Part shown: positions 10,312-22,158 of the stretch, one piece after another
Numbering within the stretch: the first letter of the stretch is position 1
How the letters are laid out: each line of letters opens with the position of its first letter
Assembly: GCA_918807975.1 (NCBI GenBank)
Contig: OU964922.1
Location: forward strand, 3,671,501-3,735,500
Source of the DNA: Aplidium turbinatum
Taxonomy: Eukaryota; Chordata; Ascidiacea; Aplousobranchia; Polyclinidae
Direction: 5' to 3'
Length of the DNA stretch: 64,000 nucleotides
Translations under genes and position numbers: made by a program
The notes under the pieces: model-generated
The model's input: the letters and a program-made list of their open reading frames with translations, nothing else
Database searches by the model: none
What the model was told of the DNA's origin: nothing

Positions 10312-11242
10312 TTAACTCCATTGCTTTTCGCACAAGGCTTGGCGGTTAGCTGTGCATGTATTGTCGTAGCTGAACGGGTCGTCATAGCTGAGGATCGCGC
10401 AATCTAAACCACCGGGTTCGTGTGTTGCCCACAAAGCGTCAGCATCGGTTACAAGATCACCACCAAGCCATCTCCATTTCCCGTCTCCGTCGATATCATT
10501 CATTCCAATCCATAGACTCCTTGAAAAGTTTAAAGCGCTTTGGATGATCCTGAAAACACAATGAACAAAGTGTGAGAGCAGTGAAGAAGACCGGAAATAA
10601 AACAATCAACCACCATCTTGTTGAGACTCAGAAATAAATTAGTTTAAAAAACTACAAATAACATATATTTTCATTTAGTTTCTTATTACTTTGTGTTTTC
10701 GCTATGTTGGAATTTCACAGCGCAAGTCAATGAAAACCAATTTTTAACGTTCTTATTATTCGATATTTTTCGTCTTTACACATATTTTGATTTTTTCACA
10801 TTTCGTTGATTGCTTCTCATTGGTTTCCAGCTCTCAATTGATTGCTTTCTGTCAGTTGGTAGCTATTCTCTTTTTTCCTGCTTGTTTTTATTTTCAGTTT
10901 GCAAATGAAGATTGTTTAACACATAACTTTGGTGGTGCAGAATTTGTTAGTTTTTGCTGTATGTACTAACTGACAAATTGTTTCGACTTCATATCGAAAC
11001 GATAAAAGAGGAACAAATTTGCGCAGAAACAAAATACGTTTGTTTGGTTAATCCTCAGTTTGGTTACAAAAATGCTATCACATTCTTCATCAGTAAACTG
11101 GATTGAAAATGATTTTATAAATTTTTGAAGCACTGTTTGGAACCTCACCTTCTATTCTCCATACTTCGGATACCGTAAACAGCCAAATCAGCTCCAATTC
11201 CTTTGCAGAACTCTCTGCTTGCAGCATAATTTTCGTTGTTAC
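10312..11242 (-). CDS. C-type lectin domain gene, last two exons
   Basis: Exons on the minus strand are 11242-11149 and 10549-10312. They are joined across a GT-AG intron (donor GTGAGG, acceptor TGTTTTCAG) with matching phase. The first codes NNENYAASREFCKGIGADLA, the CTLD helix with its Cys. The second codes SLWIGMNDIDGDGKWRW, the WIG core, then ATHEPGGLDCAILS and NTCTANRQALCEKQWS, ending in TAA at 10312. The four conserved disulphide cysteines of the domain are present. The calcium/sugar motif EPN or QPD reads EPG here, so classical sugar binding is doubtful. CTLD proteins are usually secreted or membrane-bound pattern receptors. The 5' exons (signal peptide, CTLD start) are not found upstream, where LINE and BEL sequences begin at once. 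Confidence 0.85.
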
Positions 11243-11257
11243 CTGAAAGTTTGTATC

Positions 11258-11930
11258 ATCATCATAATCCATCGTCGGTTTGTTCCCCACTAGTGGGGGT
11301 GGCCGATTGTTTCCGCGCAGCAATTGTCTTAATCCCTTTTCTCCATTTCACCCTGTCCCTTGCATCTTCCTCCTTCAGCCCGACTTTTTTAAACTCATCC
11401 TTCACTTGTTGTTTCCACGTTCTTCTTGGACGACCGCGTTTCCTCTTCCCATCCACCTTTAGATCTAGTGCCTTTCTAAGAAAACTTCCTTCCTCCCTCC
11501 TTATCACATGTCCATACCATCTTACTCCATTTGCCCTTGCCAGTTGGTCTCTCTCATATCCAACAATTCTTCAGTCCTTTTTTCCCTTCTCGTTTTCACC
11601 CCACACATTGCTCTCACCATTGACCTTTCCGTTCTTCTCAGGATTGCCAGTTCATTCTCTCTCAATACCCATGTCTCGCTACCATATAGCATTGCAGGCC
11701 GCACACAGCTCCGATATACTTTTCCTTTCATCCTTAGTGAAAATTTTCTGCCATGCAACATTTCCCCACATTCCCTGAACTTTGCCCAGCCCAATCTTGC
11801 CCTTGTTGTCACCGCTGCTTCACATCCACCACTTCCATTTATCCGATATCCATTGGACAATCCAACCCATCCGTCTTGCAAATCCGTTTCGGATTGCTAC
11901 GAAACAGAATAATGTAGCCTACTGTTTCAT
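11258..11930 (-). pseudogene. LINE ORF2 C-terminal relic with (ATG)n tail
   Basis: Minus-strand pieces match the tail of a non-LTR reverse transcriptase protein: MLYGSETWVLRENELAILRR, then GKRKRGRPRRTWKQQVKDE followed by VKWRKGIKTIA. They lie in two frames, so at least one frameshift is present. The element ends at 11258 in a short ATGATGATGAT tail, close to the lectin exon acceptor at 11243. It is 5'-truncated. Confidence 0.75.
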
Positions 11931-11944
11931 ATTATTAAAACTCG

Positions 11945-12275
11945 GCTTTAGTCAACTCTATTGCTGAATACTGGGCCCCTGATTGGTGTCGCATTGCCCA
12001 CACCAGGCCAATCAACGACGCACTGCGTACTTTGACTAGATGTCTGCGCTCAAGTCTAACAAAGTAGGCTACCAATCCTTACAAGCATCTAACCTGCTGA
12101 GCTTTGCCCGAAAGGGAGCCATTATGCATCTGGCTCCCCCCGCCAGAAGATCCTGACCACTTGCTCTACGCAAAACTCAGTCCTACCTCAGAAATCTTCA
12201 GGAAATTATAAAGTAGACACCCCTTTGTAGGCTACCAGCTGCCTTTGAATTATTACAACTATTCAGTGATCACAC
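11945..12275 (+). pseudogene. Second LINE relic, interrupted by the BEL/Pao insertion
   Basis: The + strand shows eroded pieces of a jockey/CR1-type reverse-transcriptase tail: a SHCPHQANQ-like stretch, then LRKTQSYLRNLQE and LPAAFELLQLF. The 5' BEL LTR starts right after it, with CACAC at 12271-12275. The matching flank resumes at 25627. Family assignment is tentative. Confidence 0.45.
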
Positions 12276-12587
12276 TGTTAGAAACGATTCCCCGCCCATT
12301 TAATATTATTGTTGTATCTCTGCTCCATTCTATTTTCATGCTTGAGTGACCCGGCCATGCATTAACAATTTTTGCTAGTTGATCTTTCTTTTTACGTTTT
12401 GGCATGGACTGGAGTGGTCATTGTTTTATAAATCTGGAGAACTGGAGATTTGGAGTGACTAGGGAATATGTAAGAATTCGGTAAGCAACTGTTTGTTTCG
12501 TTTTATTATTGTCGTTTTCAATACACCATTTCTTCTAATAAGTAAGGCCTGCACTTTATCCAGTCTAGGCAAAAAACGTTTTAGACA
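12276..12587 (+). repeat. BEL/Pao 5' LTR
   Basis: Starts TGTTAGAAACGATTCC and ends GTTTTAGACA. It matches the 3' LTR over its full length as far as can be read by eye. Confidence 0.92.
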
Positions 12588-12636
12588 TCATTTATAAAAC
12601 ATACCTTTGCTTGGTGCAAGGTTATGCCTGTCTAGT

Positions 12637-13110
12637 TAACTCTAGCTAGTTGTGTAATTTGTTTGTTATCCTAGGGTAGTCTTTTCAGGTCTGCCAAGGA
12701 TTCATTTATGGTATGTGCCTTTGTCTAGCTCACTTTAGCTAGTTGTGTAATTTGTTTTGTTATCCTAGGGTAGTCTTTTCAGGTCTGCCAAGGATTAACT
12801 TTTTGGTTTGTGCCTTTGAGCCTGCCATGCTGTAAAGTTTCTTTGAACTTTGTAACTAGTTGTTTTGTTATCCTAGGGTAGTCTTTTCAGGTCTGCCTAG
12901 GATTCATTTTTTTGGTGTGTGCCTTTGAGCCTGCCATGCTGTAAAGTTTCTTTGAACTTTGTAACTAGTTGTTTGTTATCCTAGGGTAGTCTTTTCAGGT
13001 CTGCCAAGGATTCATTTTTTGGTTTGTGCCTTTGAGCCCGCCACGTTGTAAACTTTGTTTAAATTTTGTAAATAGATCTTCACTTTGGGCAGTCTTGTCA
13101 GGTCTGCCAA
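12637..13110 (+). repeat. Tandem repeat in the BEL/Pao leader
   Basis: The unit contains GTTATCCTAGGGTAGTC and CAGGTCTGCCAAGGATT. Copies start near 12665, 12759, 12867 and 12975, with a weaker one near 13085. Spacing is 94, then 108, then 108 bases. Confidence 0.88.
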
Positions 13111-13299
13111 AGATTGAAGCTTCTAAGCCTGTACTCTGTCAGGCCATTGTTCTAGTCAGGTAGAACTGGTTACCGTTAAACCCTGTAATTTTAGTAGGTT
13201 GCTTACTGACATTCTCCGTAACATCGTGAAGGTCAATTGTCACCTCACCAAAGGTAAGTACCATACAGATTTTGTTTTTTGTAGCTTGTATATTGCTGT

Positions 13300-14820
13300 G
13301 TGTTAATTATGGCTCGTAAAAAGCCCAAGCAAACTCCAAGACGGAGTAAGCCAAATGGTTATGCTAGTGGCTCAACAGAGCAGCATGAGGCCGCCTCTAA
13401 TATTAGTGGTCAACATGACAGTAGCGAAGAGCTGCCAGGTCTCGTTGTGTTAGAACAAGAGCTGGTTGAAATCGAGCTTGGCATAACTTCCATCGACATG
13501 GAGCTATGCTCAAGTGATGATTTCCTGAGTTCTTCTGAAGTTTTGGAGGTAAAGAAAAGATGCCTCGAACTTCAAAGGAAGCTCTCCCTTAAACGTTTAG
13601 ATTTACTCAAATGCAAACCACAGCAATCAGGCTCAATAGAATCTAGGATGAACCGTATGGGGGAAAGCATTTATGGTTTGCTTGAAGCATGCTCTACCCT
13701 CATTCGAAGCTGTCGAGAGCAATCCAAGCGAGTGTCACATCAAACATCATCGGTAGTTATGGATGCAGGCAGTGACACAGGCAAAGCTGCTGAGTCTAGC
13801 AGTCACGTGACACCCCGTGAGAGTGGTGTAAAGATACCACCTGTAAAAGCAGAACAGGGTATCCTTCAGGGCAGCAGTAGTGCTAGTAATATTCTTAATC
13901 CTTACACATCTCCCTTTCGCACTGAAGCTAATAATAGTAGTGAATTTCCCATCGTCGTGCCTCAACCCCAGCTCAGTGCAGGGTTTCAAAATGTTCATGG
14001 TCCTCGGTTATCGCTTGAGAAGTTTGACGGCAATGTGTTAAAGTTCTTTAACTTTAAAAGGCGTTTTGAGCGATACATTGAGTCAAATTATCTAAGTTTT
14101 GAAGATCGCATCGCCTTTTTGGAGGACAATTGTGTAGGCCAGGCCTTGGAAGTAATATCTGGCCTGAGTTGCTTGCAAAATAGTGAAAGAGCATATGGAA
14201 TGGCATGGGATAGATTGAGAAAAAGGTTTGGCAACCCTGGAAAACTCATGGCCAAAGTGAAGGAAGATTTGCTGCAAGGACCCCCTATTTCAGAGTGGGA
14301 TGCGCCAGGCCTCACAAAGCTCTGCGACAAGATGTATAAGTGTGAAGTCAGTTTCGATGGCTGGGGTAAGTCTCACCTTTTAAACAGTGACGAGGTGCTT
14401 CAACGGCTGTTCCTGCGACTTCCTTATAAGTTAAAGGAGCAGTTTGTTCATGTTAATCACTTAGGATCGGACTGTGCCACGTTTGGTGATTTAAGAGTCT
14501 TGGTCGAGGATGCAGCCTCTCGAGCCGACAGCCAATATGGCCATCTTATGCAACCAGGCAAAGATGTTAAGAGAGCTCCACAACCATCGCTGGCTCGATC
14601 TAATCCGCAAGGTGGCTACAAGCGTGCTTCGGTTTGCACAACCCAAGAGCAGATTTCCCAATCTGCTAACCATAAGCAAGAGTCCTGTTGTTTGTGTGCA
14701 GAGTCGCATGCCCTATGGAAGTGTGAGATGTTTAAACAAAAACCTGTTGCAGAAAGAAGAACCCTGGTGCAAAAGCATAGACTGTGTTTTTGTTGCTTGA
14801 GAGCAGGCCACAGTGGTTGA
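13300..14820 (+). pseudogene. BEL/Pao gag region
   Basis: The capsid-like region contains LEKFDGNVLKFFNFKRRFE and the C-terminal zinc-knuckle cysteines (CCLCAESHALWKCE and CFCCLRAGH) typical of BEL/Pao gag. It is part of the fossil element. Confidence 0.85.
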
Positions 14821-16366
14821 TTGCAGATTTAAGAAATCTTGTGCAACGTGTGGATCGAGGCATAACTCACTTCTGCATGTAAACCGTGTGGAAGTGGAAA
14901 GTCCCTCTTCCCCGAGGAAGAGCATCTCAGCAACAACGTCCGCAACTGTGCCAGCTACATCTGGGACAACAATTTTTAAGGTTTTACCAGTTAAGGTATG
15001 GGCTGGGGACCCCTCCAACTATACCTATACTTATGCTTTTATCGATGAAGGGTCCAGCGTCAGTCTATGCTCCTCAAGCCTCGTATCTCGCTTAGGAGTT
15101 GCTGCGACGAAAAGCAATGTAGAGTTGCTGACCACCAATGCTGTCTCCTTTCATGACAAGAAAATTGATTTTTTGGCTGTGCAGGGAATGGAAGAGCAAG
15201 CTGTGTTTTCCGTTGCAGATGCTCTGGTGATGGACCAGATTGTGGATGTCAGCCACAGTATCCCCACCGAAGCACTTAGTAGTGCATATAGTCATTTGGA
15301 GGACTTAAAGTTCCCTGAACTAAAAGATAGGAAGGTTGAGTTGTTATTGGGTAGCGATCTTCACCAGGCTTATCTTTTGCAGGAAGTTCGTACTGGCGCA
15401 CCAGGAGAACCATGCGGACTGCACACCCTTCTGGGTTGGACCATATATGGGAAAGATGGTGGCGATAGGCAGCTCAACTCACCAGTAATGGTAAACTTTC
15501 TTAGCGTAAAGGAGTCTTGCGATAGAATGTTAAATGTATTGTTGCAGGATTTTAATGACATCGATGAGCCACAGGCCCCCTGTCCTTCAATTGAGGGTAA
15601 ACGTGCGCTGCAGATCATGCAGGACACGGTGAAGAAGGTGGATGGACACTATTCTGTAGGGCTGTTGTGGAAGGATGAAGACCCGGACTTGTGCAATAAT
15701 CGCTCTATGGCACTCAAGCGCTTAGAGGGAATGAAGCGGCGATTTATTGCTGACCCGGAGTTATTCAATAAGTATCGTGGTAAAATGCAGGAATATGTTA
15801 AATGTGGCTATGCTGTGCCACTTGAAACTGGTGTGGTAGACACACCAGGGAAGACGTGCTATGTGCCCCATCACTGCACGACCAATGCGGCCAAGTTTAG
15901 AGTCGTTTTCGACTGCAGCGCGAAGTTTAAAGGCGTGTCATTAAATGACAAGCTGCTTCATGGCCCAGATCTCACCAATAACCTTGTAGGAACATTGTTT
16001 CGCTTCAGGCAACATCCGATCGCTGTTGTGGGCGATATTAAGGCCATGTTTTCCCAAGTACGCGTAGACGAAGGGGACAGGGATGCCTTTCGATTCTTAT
16101 GGTATCCGGACGACGATCTCAAGCGGGAACCTATCGACTACCGCATGCAAACACATGTGTTTGGAGCAAAGTCGTCGCCATGCTGTGCTGCCTTCGCGCT
16201 TCGGATGACTGCCAAAGACAATGAAGCAGGTGCCGATCAAAACACTGTTAACTCAGTTTTAAAAAATGTTTATGTTGACGATATTTGTCATTCATGTGAA
16301 TCGCCGGACCAGGCTATCGAACTAATACAACAACTGCGTGAACTATTACAAAGTGGCGGCTTCCAT
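14813..16366 (+). pseudogene. BEL/Pao pol region, protease and reverse transcriptase part
   Basis: An aspartic-protease-like FIDEGSSVSL and reverse-transcriptase blocks (FRVVFDCSAKFKGVSLND, YVDDICHSC) place this in pol of the BEL/Pao superfamily. The piggyBac element begins just downstream. Confidence 0.85.
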
Positions 16367-17453
16367 TTAACCCTTTGCTTTTCAACCTTTTTTCGCAAGT
16401 TGACTGCTCAAGGGGGGGCCGTTGTTGGACCAATTTCAACCAGCTGTTACGTCTGATCTGCTGGTTCTTTTTGAACAGAATTTGTACTGATGTATAGCAA
16501 AATCACTTGTCTATAAGTTTGAAATATTAATATTCTGACATTTTGTATGCTTAACTTGATATCTCAGTTTTTGCAAAGATACCCAAAAACGCTTATTTTA
16601 CTTCATCTTGCCGCCTTATAATTACTGTGCTAATCCAATTTTACGCAAAGCGCTGCAAAACAATGAGCTCGCTCCAACGCAATGCGGAGTGTGTGTGCCA
16701 GTGTATTATATTAGATAGCTTTGCGAGCGAATCTTACATCGTGCTTTACTTCAGAAATCTTTGATGCAAGAAGCCCATAGATATTTTACTAGTTGGAAAA
16801 TCTGGCATAGTTTACATTTTGTTACAATGTAAACAATGACTGAAATTTTTAGTAAATAATGACGGTTTGCATTGTTGTGCAATGCAAGAATGACTAATTA
16901 TATCCGCCTAATATCAATGGTTTATATCGTTTTCGATATCAAATTGAAACAAAAATTCCATTAGTTTTTCATAAGCCATTGCTTTCCGAAACACATAATG
17001 TTTAGTTTTTATGGAACCAAGCATCCCTCAGCAATAGTACCTAAAATATTGAATTTTTTGTTTGTGTGGTTTTGGCTAACAATCGCATGTAGACATTTCG
17101 ATTTGAGAAGAGCAGCTTGCAATAGACCTACTGTTGAAATTATCTGAAATTTCTAACTTGTAAACTTGTTGATTTTTAAATTATTGATTTTCACGACAGC
17201 GTCTAACAAACAACCAAAAGCCATTTCATTTTCACTTTAGCACGTTTATTACTAATCATGTAGGATACTCACTAAACACAAATACAAATCACGCTAGGTT
17301 TGAGTACCTCTTTTATTGTAGATTTTTATCAGACAGTTTACTTGCGCCGTCGTGGTAAGCAACAAAGACAAAACAAAAAGAAAATATGGTTGGACAGAAA
17401 TTTATACGTGAAAGAGGTGGTCAAACAATGAGTACAAGCTAAGCAGAGATTAT

Positions 17454-17543
17454 CCCAGACAGCAAAATCTGTCCTTTCTCTACATTGATGTAACGTCTTC
17501 AGACGTTAAAGCAATGTAAAAATGACAGAATTTTCTTTCTAGG
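17454..17543. repeat. Dispersed palindrome, copy in piggyBac left flank
   Basis: About 90 bp of imperfect palindrome from CCCAGACAGCAAAATCTGTC to GACAGAATTTTCTTTCTAGG. The core TACATTGATGTAACGTC is followed by its near-complement (17481-17518). Confidence 0.8.
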
Positions 17544-18052
17544 AATAGTTTTTAACAAGAACAAAAATATTACCATATGGTTTCAACAACAGATGTGATT
17601 TCAACGTAGTTTCAAAGTTTATGATAAAAGTTGACATAGAGCTACAATAAAAAACAGTTAATTTGTAGGCTACCCGATTGCTCCAACACTTTTTCAACTT
17701 TTCCAAACCTATAGATACCCCACAGGATTGAGAATCTTCTTTATGACCTCACATTGTCTAAACAACACAGCGTTGTTGAAACAATTTGGCTGCTATTATA
17801 CAAATAAATACAGTTTGAAACCTTGAAATATGAAAGAAATCTTCTTGGGATAAGTTCTGACTATGTTTAGTTGCATCTGAAACGTAAAAAATGATGATGG
17901 TGAATGATTCAACAAAACACGTGTTTTATAATTCTTCCTCTAAGATTTGTTGCAGCAAATTCATCACAAGACATGAAGCATCTGCAAAAGAACACTATCT
18001 GATCTACACAATTATAATGGTTATCATGCAATTATCGAGTTGCAAATTACCT

Positions 18053-20035
18053 TTATTGTCTATCCTGTTGATTTTCGGCCAGCTTGGAGCAGCATGCAAT
18101 ACACGCATTTATGGCATGTCTATTACAAGACGGTTTTCCGCAGTTTTCACATGAAGTTTTTATTTTTGACATGCTGTTTTTCCGCTTCTTCTGCCCTGGA
18201 CCTGCAGCTTCTGTGCAGCACATTCCACATCGCTTTCGCGACTCAGCCTTTAGTGGAAATCGTTTCAGTAGTGTATCGTTGGAGGCACTACTATCTGCTT
18301 GAATGCCGCATGTAATGCCCATAACCAGGTTGATCTTGTGTCGTACGGCCATTTGTAAGCCATTGAGTGACCGCCGTTGTATCTGGGGCTTAATTAGGCT
18401 CATAGCTAAATCCATGCCAAACTCAAAAGAATTTTGTTTTCGAGGATCTTTGCCATTGTTCATTGCAAACACAGTGGATGCATTTATGCGGCAAGTATCT
18501 AAAATATATGAAAAGGCCGGGATTGTCCATCGCTTTGATTTGGTTTTTACTGTGTTGTTTCCCATTCGTTGGTCCATCACGTCTGTACCACCTTTCGTAA
18601 AGTCATAAAGCTTGTAAATGGCGGGTTTTTTCTTATCGTCTTTTGTGACTCCTAGCAGTGGCTGGACCGTTGACAGAAGCAGGACGTTTCTCATACCTTT
18701 GCTTTTTGTTTTTACAATGTAAGAATGCAAAACAATTTTTTTTTCTTGTTCTTCCCAAAAACATTCGTAGGAGTAAACTTCCCGATTTCCACAGGTTTTC
18801 AGTTCAACAGGTAACCCTCTCCTGTTAGCTTGCAAAGTTCCCACGCACGTGATGTTGTGGGATAGCAACCAGTTTGCAAGAGAAATGCTGGTGTAGAGTC
18901 TATCAAAAGAAATATTTCTTCCTTGGAGATCGACTTGGCCTTGCAACTTTTCGATGAGGTATTTCACAATATTTTCTGTGCCTGAAACATAGTAAGGCAT
19001 TGGATCTTCAACTGGTTTTCCGCAATAAGGTGCTGCAATGAAGGTATAGCTGTATCTAACAGCATTTACCGATTTGAATAAAAGTCCATATTTCGCCGGC
19101 TTGCTCGGGTTGAACTGTTTAAATCCTATTTTGGTGCGCATCGGATAGAGAGTCTCATCAATTGATAGGTAATCGTCAGGCACAACATGCTTGGAGCAAT
19201 TATAGTTGAACTTTTCAAAGAGTTCCCGTATTGCAGCAAACCTATCTGACTTCCATCTTTCGTTTCTTGTTTCCTGATTATCAAAAGAAATGCAAGAATT
19301 AAGAAATTGAAACCGGTTCTTACTCATAGTGGCACCAAACACTGGTGGACCAACTATGGGATCATAAAGTACCTGCACGTTTTTATCATTCATTCCTGTA
19401 AGCCCCCTCACGTACATTAGCCCCAAAAATGCGGATGTTTCAGTGTTGTCAGTATCGTTCGTGAAGGTGAATGTACTGCGACTTGTGGAAGCATCGAAAG
19501 ACTTACGAGCATTTCGTATACGATTGTTTGTTGCGGTTACTACCATTTCCAGCATTACCGAAGTAAAGAACAGTTCCCATACACCACGGGAATCAGTTTT
19601 CAGCTGCGATTCTTGTGATGGACCAGGATTGCCAAGGATTACGTTATGCAGTGGTTGGCGACCACTGCTGAGAGGCCTTTCACTTTTCCACGTTATGAAA
19701 GTAGGTGCAGCACGTTTACTTGCGGGTCTATCCAGAATGGCACTGTAACATTTCGGTTCTGACGCAAGTGGAAGGATAGAATAATTGTTAATATTCAGAG
19801 CAGAGTCAAGGTCATGCACTGGCCTTGAGGGAAGAGATGTGGCTTTCCTGGGGCAATGAGTTGTAGAAACTCCATCTTCTTCATTTTCACTTTCAGAAGT
19901 CAAATCGGATGCTGACAATGAATCCATTGATGAAAAATCATCGTCTGCGTACAATTGGTTGATTGATTCTTCTTCTTCTGCGCCAGAAATCAACTGCTCT
20001 ATCGCTTCCTCGGCCGTGAAGCATTGTCTTGCCAT
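18053..20035 (-). CDS. piggyBac transposase, intact
   Basis: An uninterrupted 660-residue ORF with the piggyBac layout. An acidic N-terminus (EEAIEQLISGAEEEESINQL) is followed by the DDE/RNase H-like core. The core shows DDYLSIDETLYPMR (first catalytic Asp), NISFDRLYTS (second) and TKGGTDVMDQRMG (third, plus the usual following Asp). A C-terminal cysteine-rich zinc domain follows (CGMCCTEA..., CENCGKPSC..., CIACC). piggyBac transposases excise precisely and insert at TTAA. Full length, all motifs and the clean TTAA flanks suggest that this copy may still be or recently was active; this is inference. The start at 20035 is the first ATG and opens the acidic leader. It could alternatively be a domesticated PGBD gene, but the termini argue for a transposon. 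Confidence 0.93.
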   Translation of the reverse strand: MARQCFTAEEAIEQLISGAEEEESINQLYADDDFSSMDSLSASDLTSESENEEDGVSTTHCPRKATSLPSRPVHDLDSALNINNYSILPLASEPKCYSAILDRPASKRAAPTFITWKSERPLSSGRQPLHNVILGNPGPSQESQLKTDSRGVWELFFTSVMLEMVVTATNNRIRNARKSFDASTSRSTFTFTNDTDNTETSAFLGLMYVRGLTGMNDKNVQVLYDPIVGPPVFGATMSKNRFQFLNSCISFDNQETRNERWKSDRFAAIRELFEKFNYNCSKHVVPDDYLSIDETLYPMRTKIGFKQFNPSKPAKYGLLFKSVNAVRYSYTFIAAPYCGKPVEDPMPYYVSGTENIVKYLIEKLQGQVDLQGRNISFDRLYTSISLANWLLSHNITCVGTLQANRRGLPVELKTCGNREVYSYECFWEEQEKKIVLHSYIVKTKSKGMRNVLLLSTVQPLLGVTKDDKKKPAIYKLYDFTKGGTDVMDQRMGNNTVKTKSKRWTIPAFSYILDTCRINASTVFAMNNGKDPRKQNSFEFGMDLAMSLIKPQIQRRSLNGLQMAVRHKINLVMGITCGIQADSSASNDTLLKRFPLKAESRKRCGMCCTEAAGPGQKKRKNSMSKIKTSCENCGKPSCNRHAINACIACCSKLAENQQDRQ

Positions 20036-22074
20036 TCTATGAATGTTACACGTTCTACACTTTCAGTAATAAACTAAATAAAGCACATAAAAAATATCCT
20101 AACGGTATGCAACAGTTTTCCGAAGCTCTATTACAAATTGAATTTATGCGTCAATCTTTTCTTGTTTTGTCGTACCCCTCCTGCGTAAAACAAAACAAAT
20201 TTTCATTTTTACCGTAGGCTACCCCGATTAGTAGCAGTTGGTTAAATAAGTAGCAGCATAGTAATATACACCAATAGCATAATCTATTCACTATCTAGAT
20301 GAGGTGCCGTTTTGTAGATCAGATCTTTATTCTCCTTTCATTATTGCAAAATAATATTGATTGCTAGATATGGCGTATATTCATTTGCTAGCTAAAGTAA
20401 CGTTGCTGTGGTACTAAGCTACCCTTTGTTCTACACACCCTTTCCGACTCTGTTGCTTTTTTACTTCTACTTTGATTCGTATATGTGGAATTTTTTTCAT
20501 TGGATAGTCGAACGACTAATTAATTATCACCATTTGCTGCATCGACCTAATAAGCTTACGTGTTGTCTGATTTTTTTTAGAATGGAATAAATCCGGCTTT
20601 GATAAAATAAAATTGTCACCGTTTATTAGTTATTTTGTAAAGAAGTAATTTTTCTGTACATTAGACAGAAGCAAAACAAATCAATTGGGTTTGAATGACC
20701 CTATTGAAACCCAATTACCCTTCGGTCTATCATCTGTGTGTGGTGTAATCTATGTCTGTCTATGGTAGTCTCCTGTTATTACAAAGCTGAAAATTACGTT
20801 TTGTTAGTTACTTGGAAGAGAAGTTATTTTGTTGTACCATAAACAATTGATAGACAACAAAGTAATTGGATCGAAAAACACTAATCAATCCCATATTGTT
20901 GTCTATCTACTCTAATAGTTGTCCAAACTAATAGCCTACTTTGTTGTCGATCCGTTGTCCATAATATTAGCTATGTAGAAAACGAAACTTGTGCAGTAAG
21001 TCACGTAATAATTTGAAACCTCTAACGCGATTTAGCAAATCAACAAAAATTTCAAGATTATGGAAACGAAAAGAGCGAGTTTTCTATTATTCAAACATAG
21101 ATCCTGCACAAATAAAACGTAGTTGAATGTTTATGGCAATAGCCTACTGGCAATCTGACATGTGGAGTAAAAAAAGCTATCCCATTGTGTATACATCATT
21201 TAGGCAATATATATTTTTTAATAATTGAATTCTGTAGGAAAATCAATGCCATGAAATCATAAAACTATAAAAAATAAACATAAAACAAAGGTTGATCAAA
21301 AATAACTTATATAATTTTATATCAAAATCCATTCATAGCTGTATCCAGTGGTAAAAATGTGATGTCACAATGACAAAAAGTAAATGATCATCGAGTTTAG
21401 TATCTGTCCACCACCTAAAAAAACACGGTCCAAATCATCAACCTTGAATTTCTGAAAACCCTTACTATATACCGCTAATTAGGCTACACTAATTGAAGTT
21501 TCATGATGGATTTTCTCATGTTCTAAATGCTTTTTTTACGCAAACATGAACACAAGTTTTCCAACACTGCTGATATGAGCATGCAATTTCGAATAAAATG
21601 ATATGATTATGATACAAGGCTCTCTGTAACGACAGCACAAAAAACTTTATCAATGGCAACAATCTGCGTAATAGATCTACCAATACTTGAATAAAGAACA
21701 CGTTTCTGGTAATTTTTATAGCTACATCAAGCCTTCAAATCTAATCAAGCACATTTACGGCAATTTTTGCTCATTCCATAGAATTTTGATTTGTATTGGT
21801 TTTATATGTCTTTCGTACAGTGACGTATTGTATACGGCAATGGATATTTGTTGGATCGAACTTCTACTGTTTTCAATAAATTGTATGTGAGCATTTGGTG
21901 GTGGGTAACTATTTCCCGAGTCGCTAAAAAGACAAGATAGAACGTATTCTTTTTCATGAACAACTGCAGTCTCACTGGCTGGTATATTATAGCACAAGAA
22001 ATGTTTGGGCATTGTGCGATTTTTCAATGCAATGCTATGAAAAAGGAATAACATGTTCTATTGTCCACTCAATA

Positions 22075-22158
22075 GGAAAATCTTTTCTGTTTTATTTTGG
22101 TTTCACGTCTTGAGACGTTGAATCAATATAAAAAAGAAGTGATTTTCTAACTGGATTG
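22075..22158. repeat. Dispersed palindrome, copy in piggyBac right flank
   Basis: The core TTTCACGTCTTGAGACGTTG is followed by AATCAATATAAAAAAG. Outer arms AAAATCTTTTCTG and GTGATTTTCT match those of the family. Confidence 0.6.

Noticed and set aside
11236-11778. Long plus-strand ORF rich in Ser, Pro and Phe
   Set aside because: It is the antisense of the LINE C-terminal relic; the minus strand carries the recognisable motifs.
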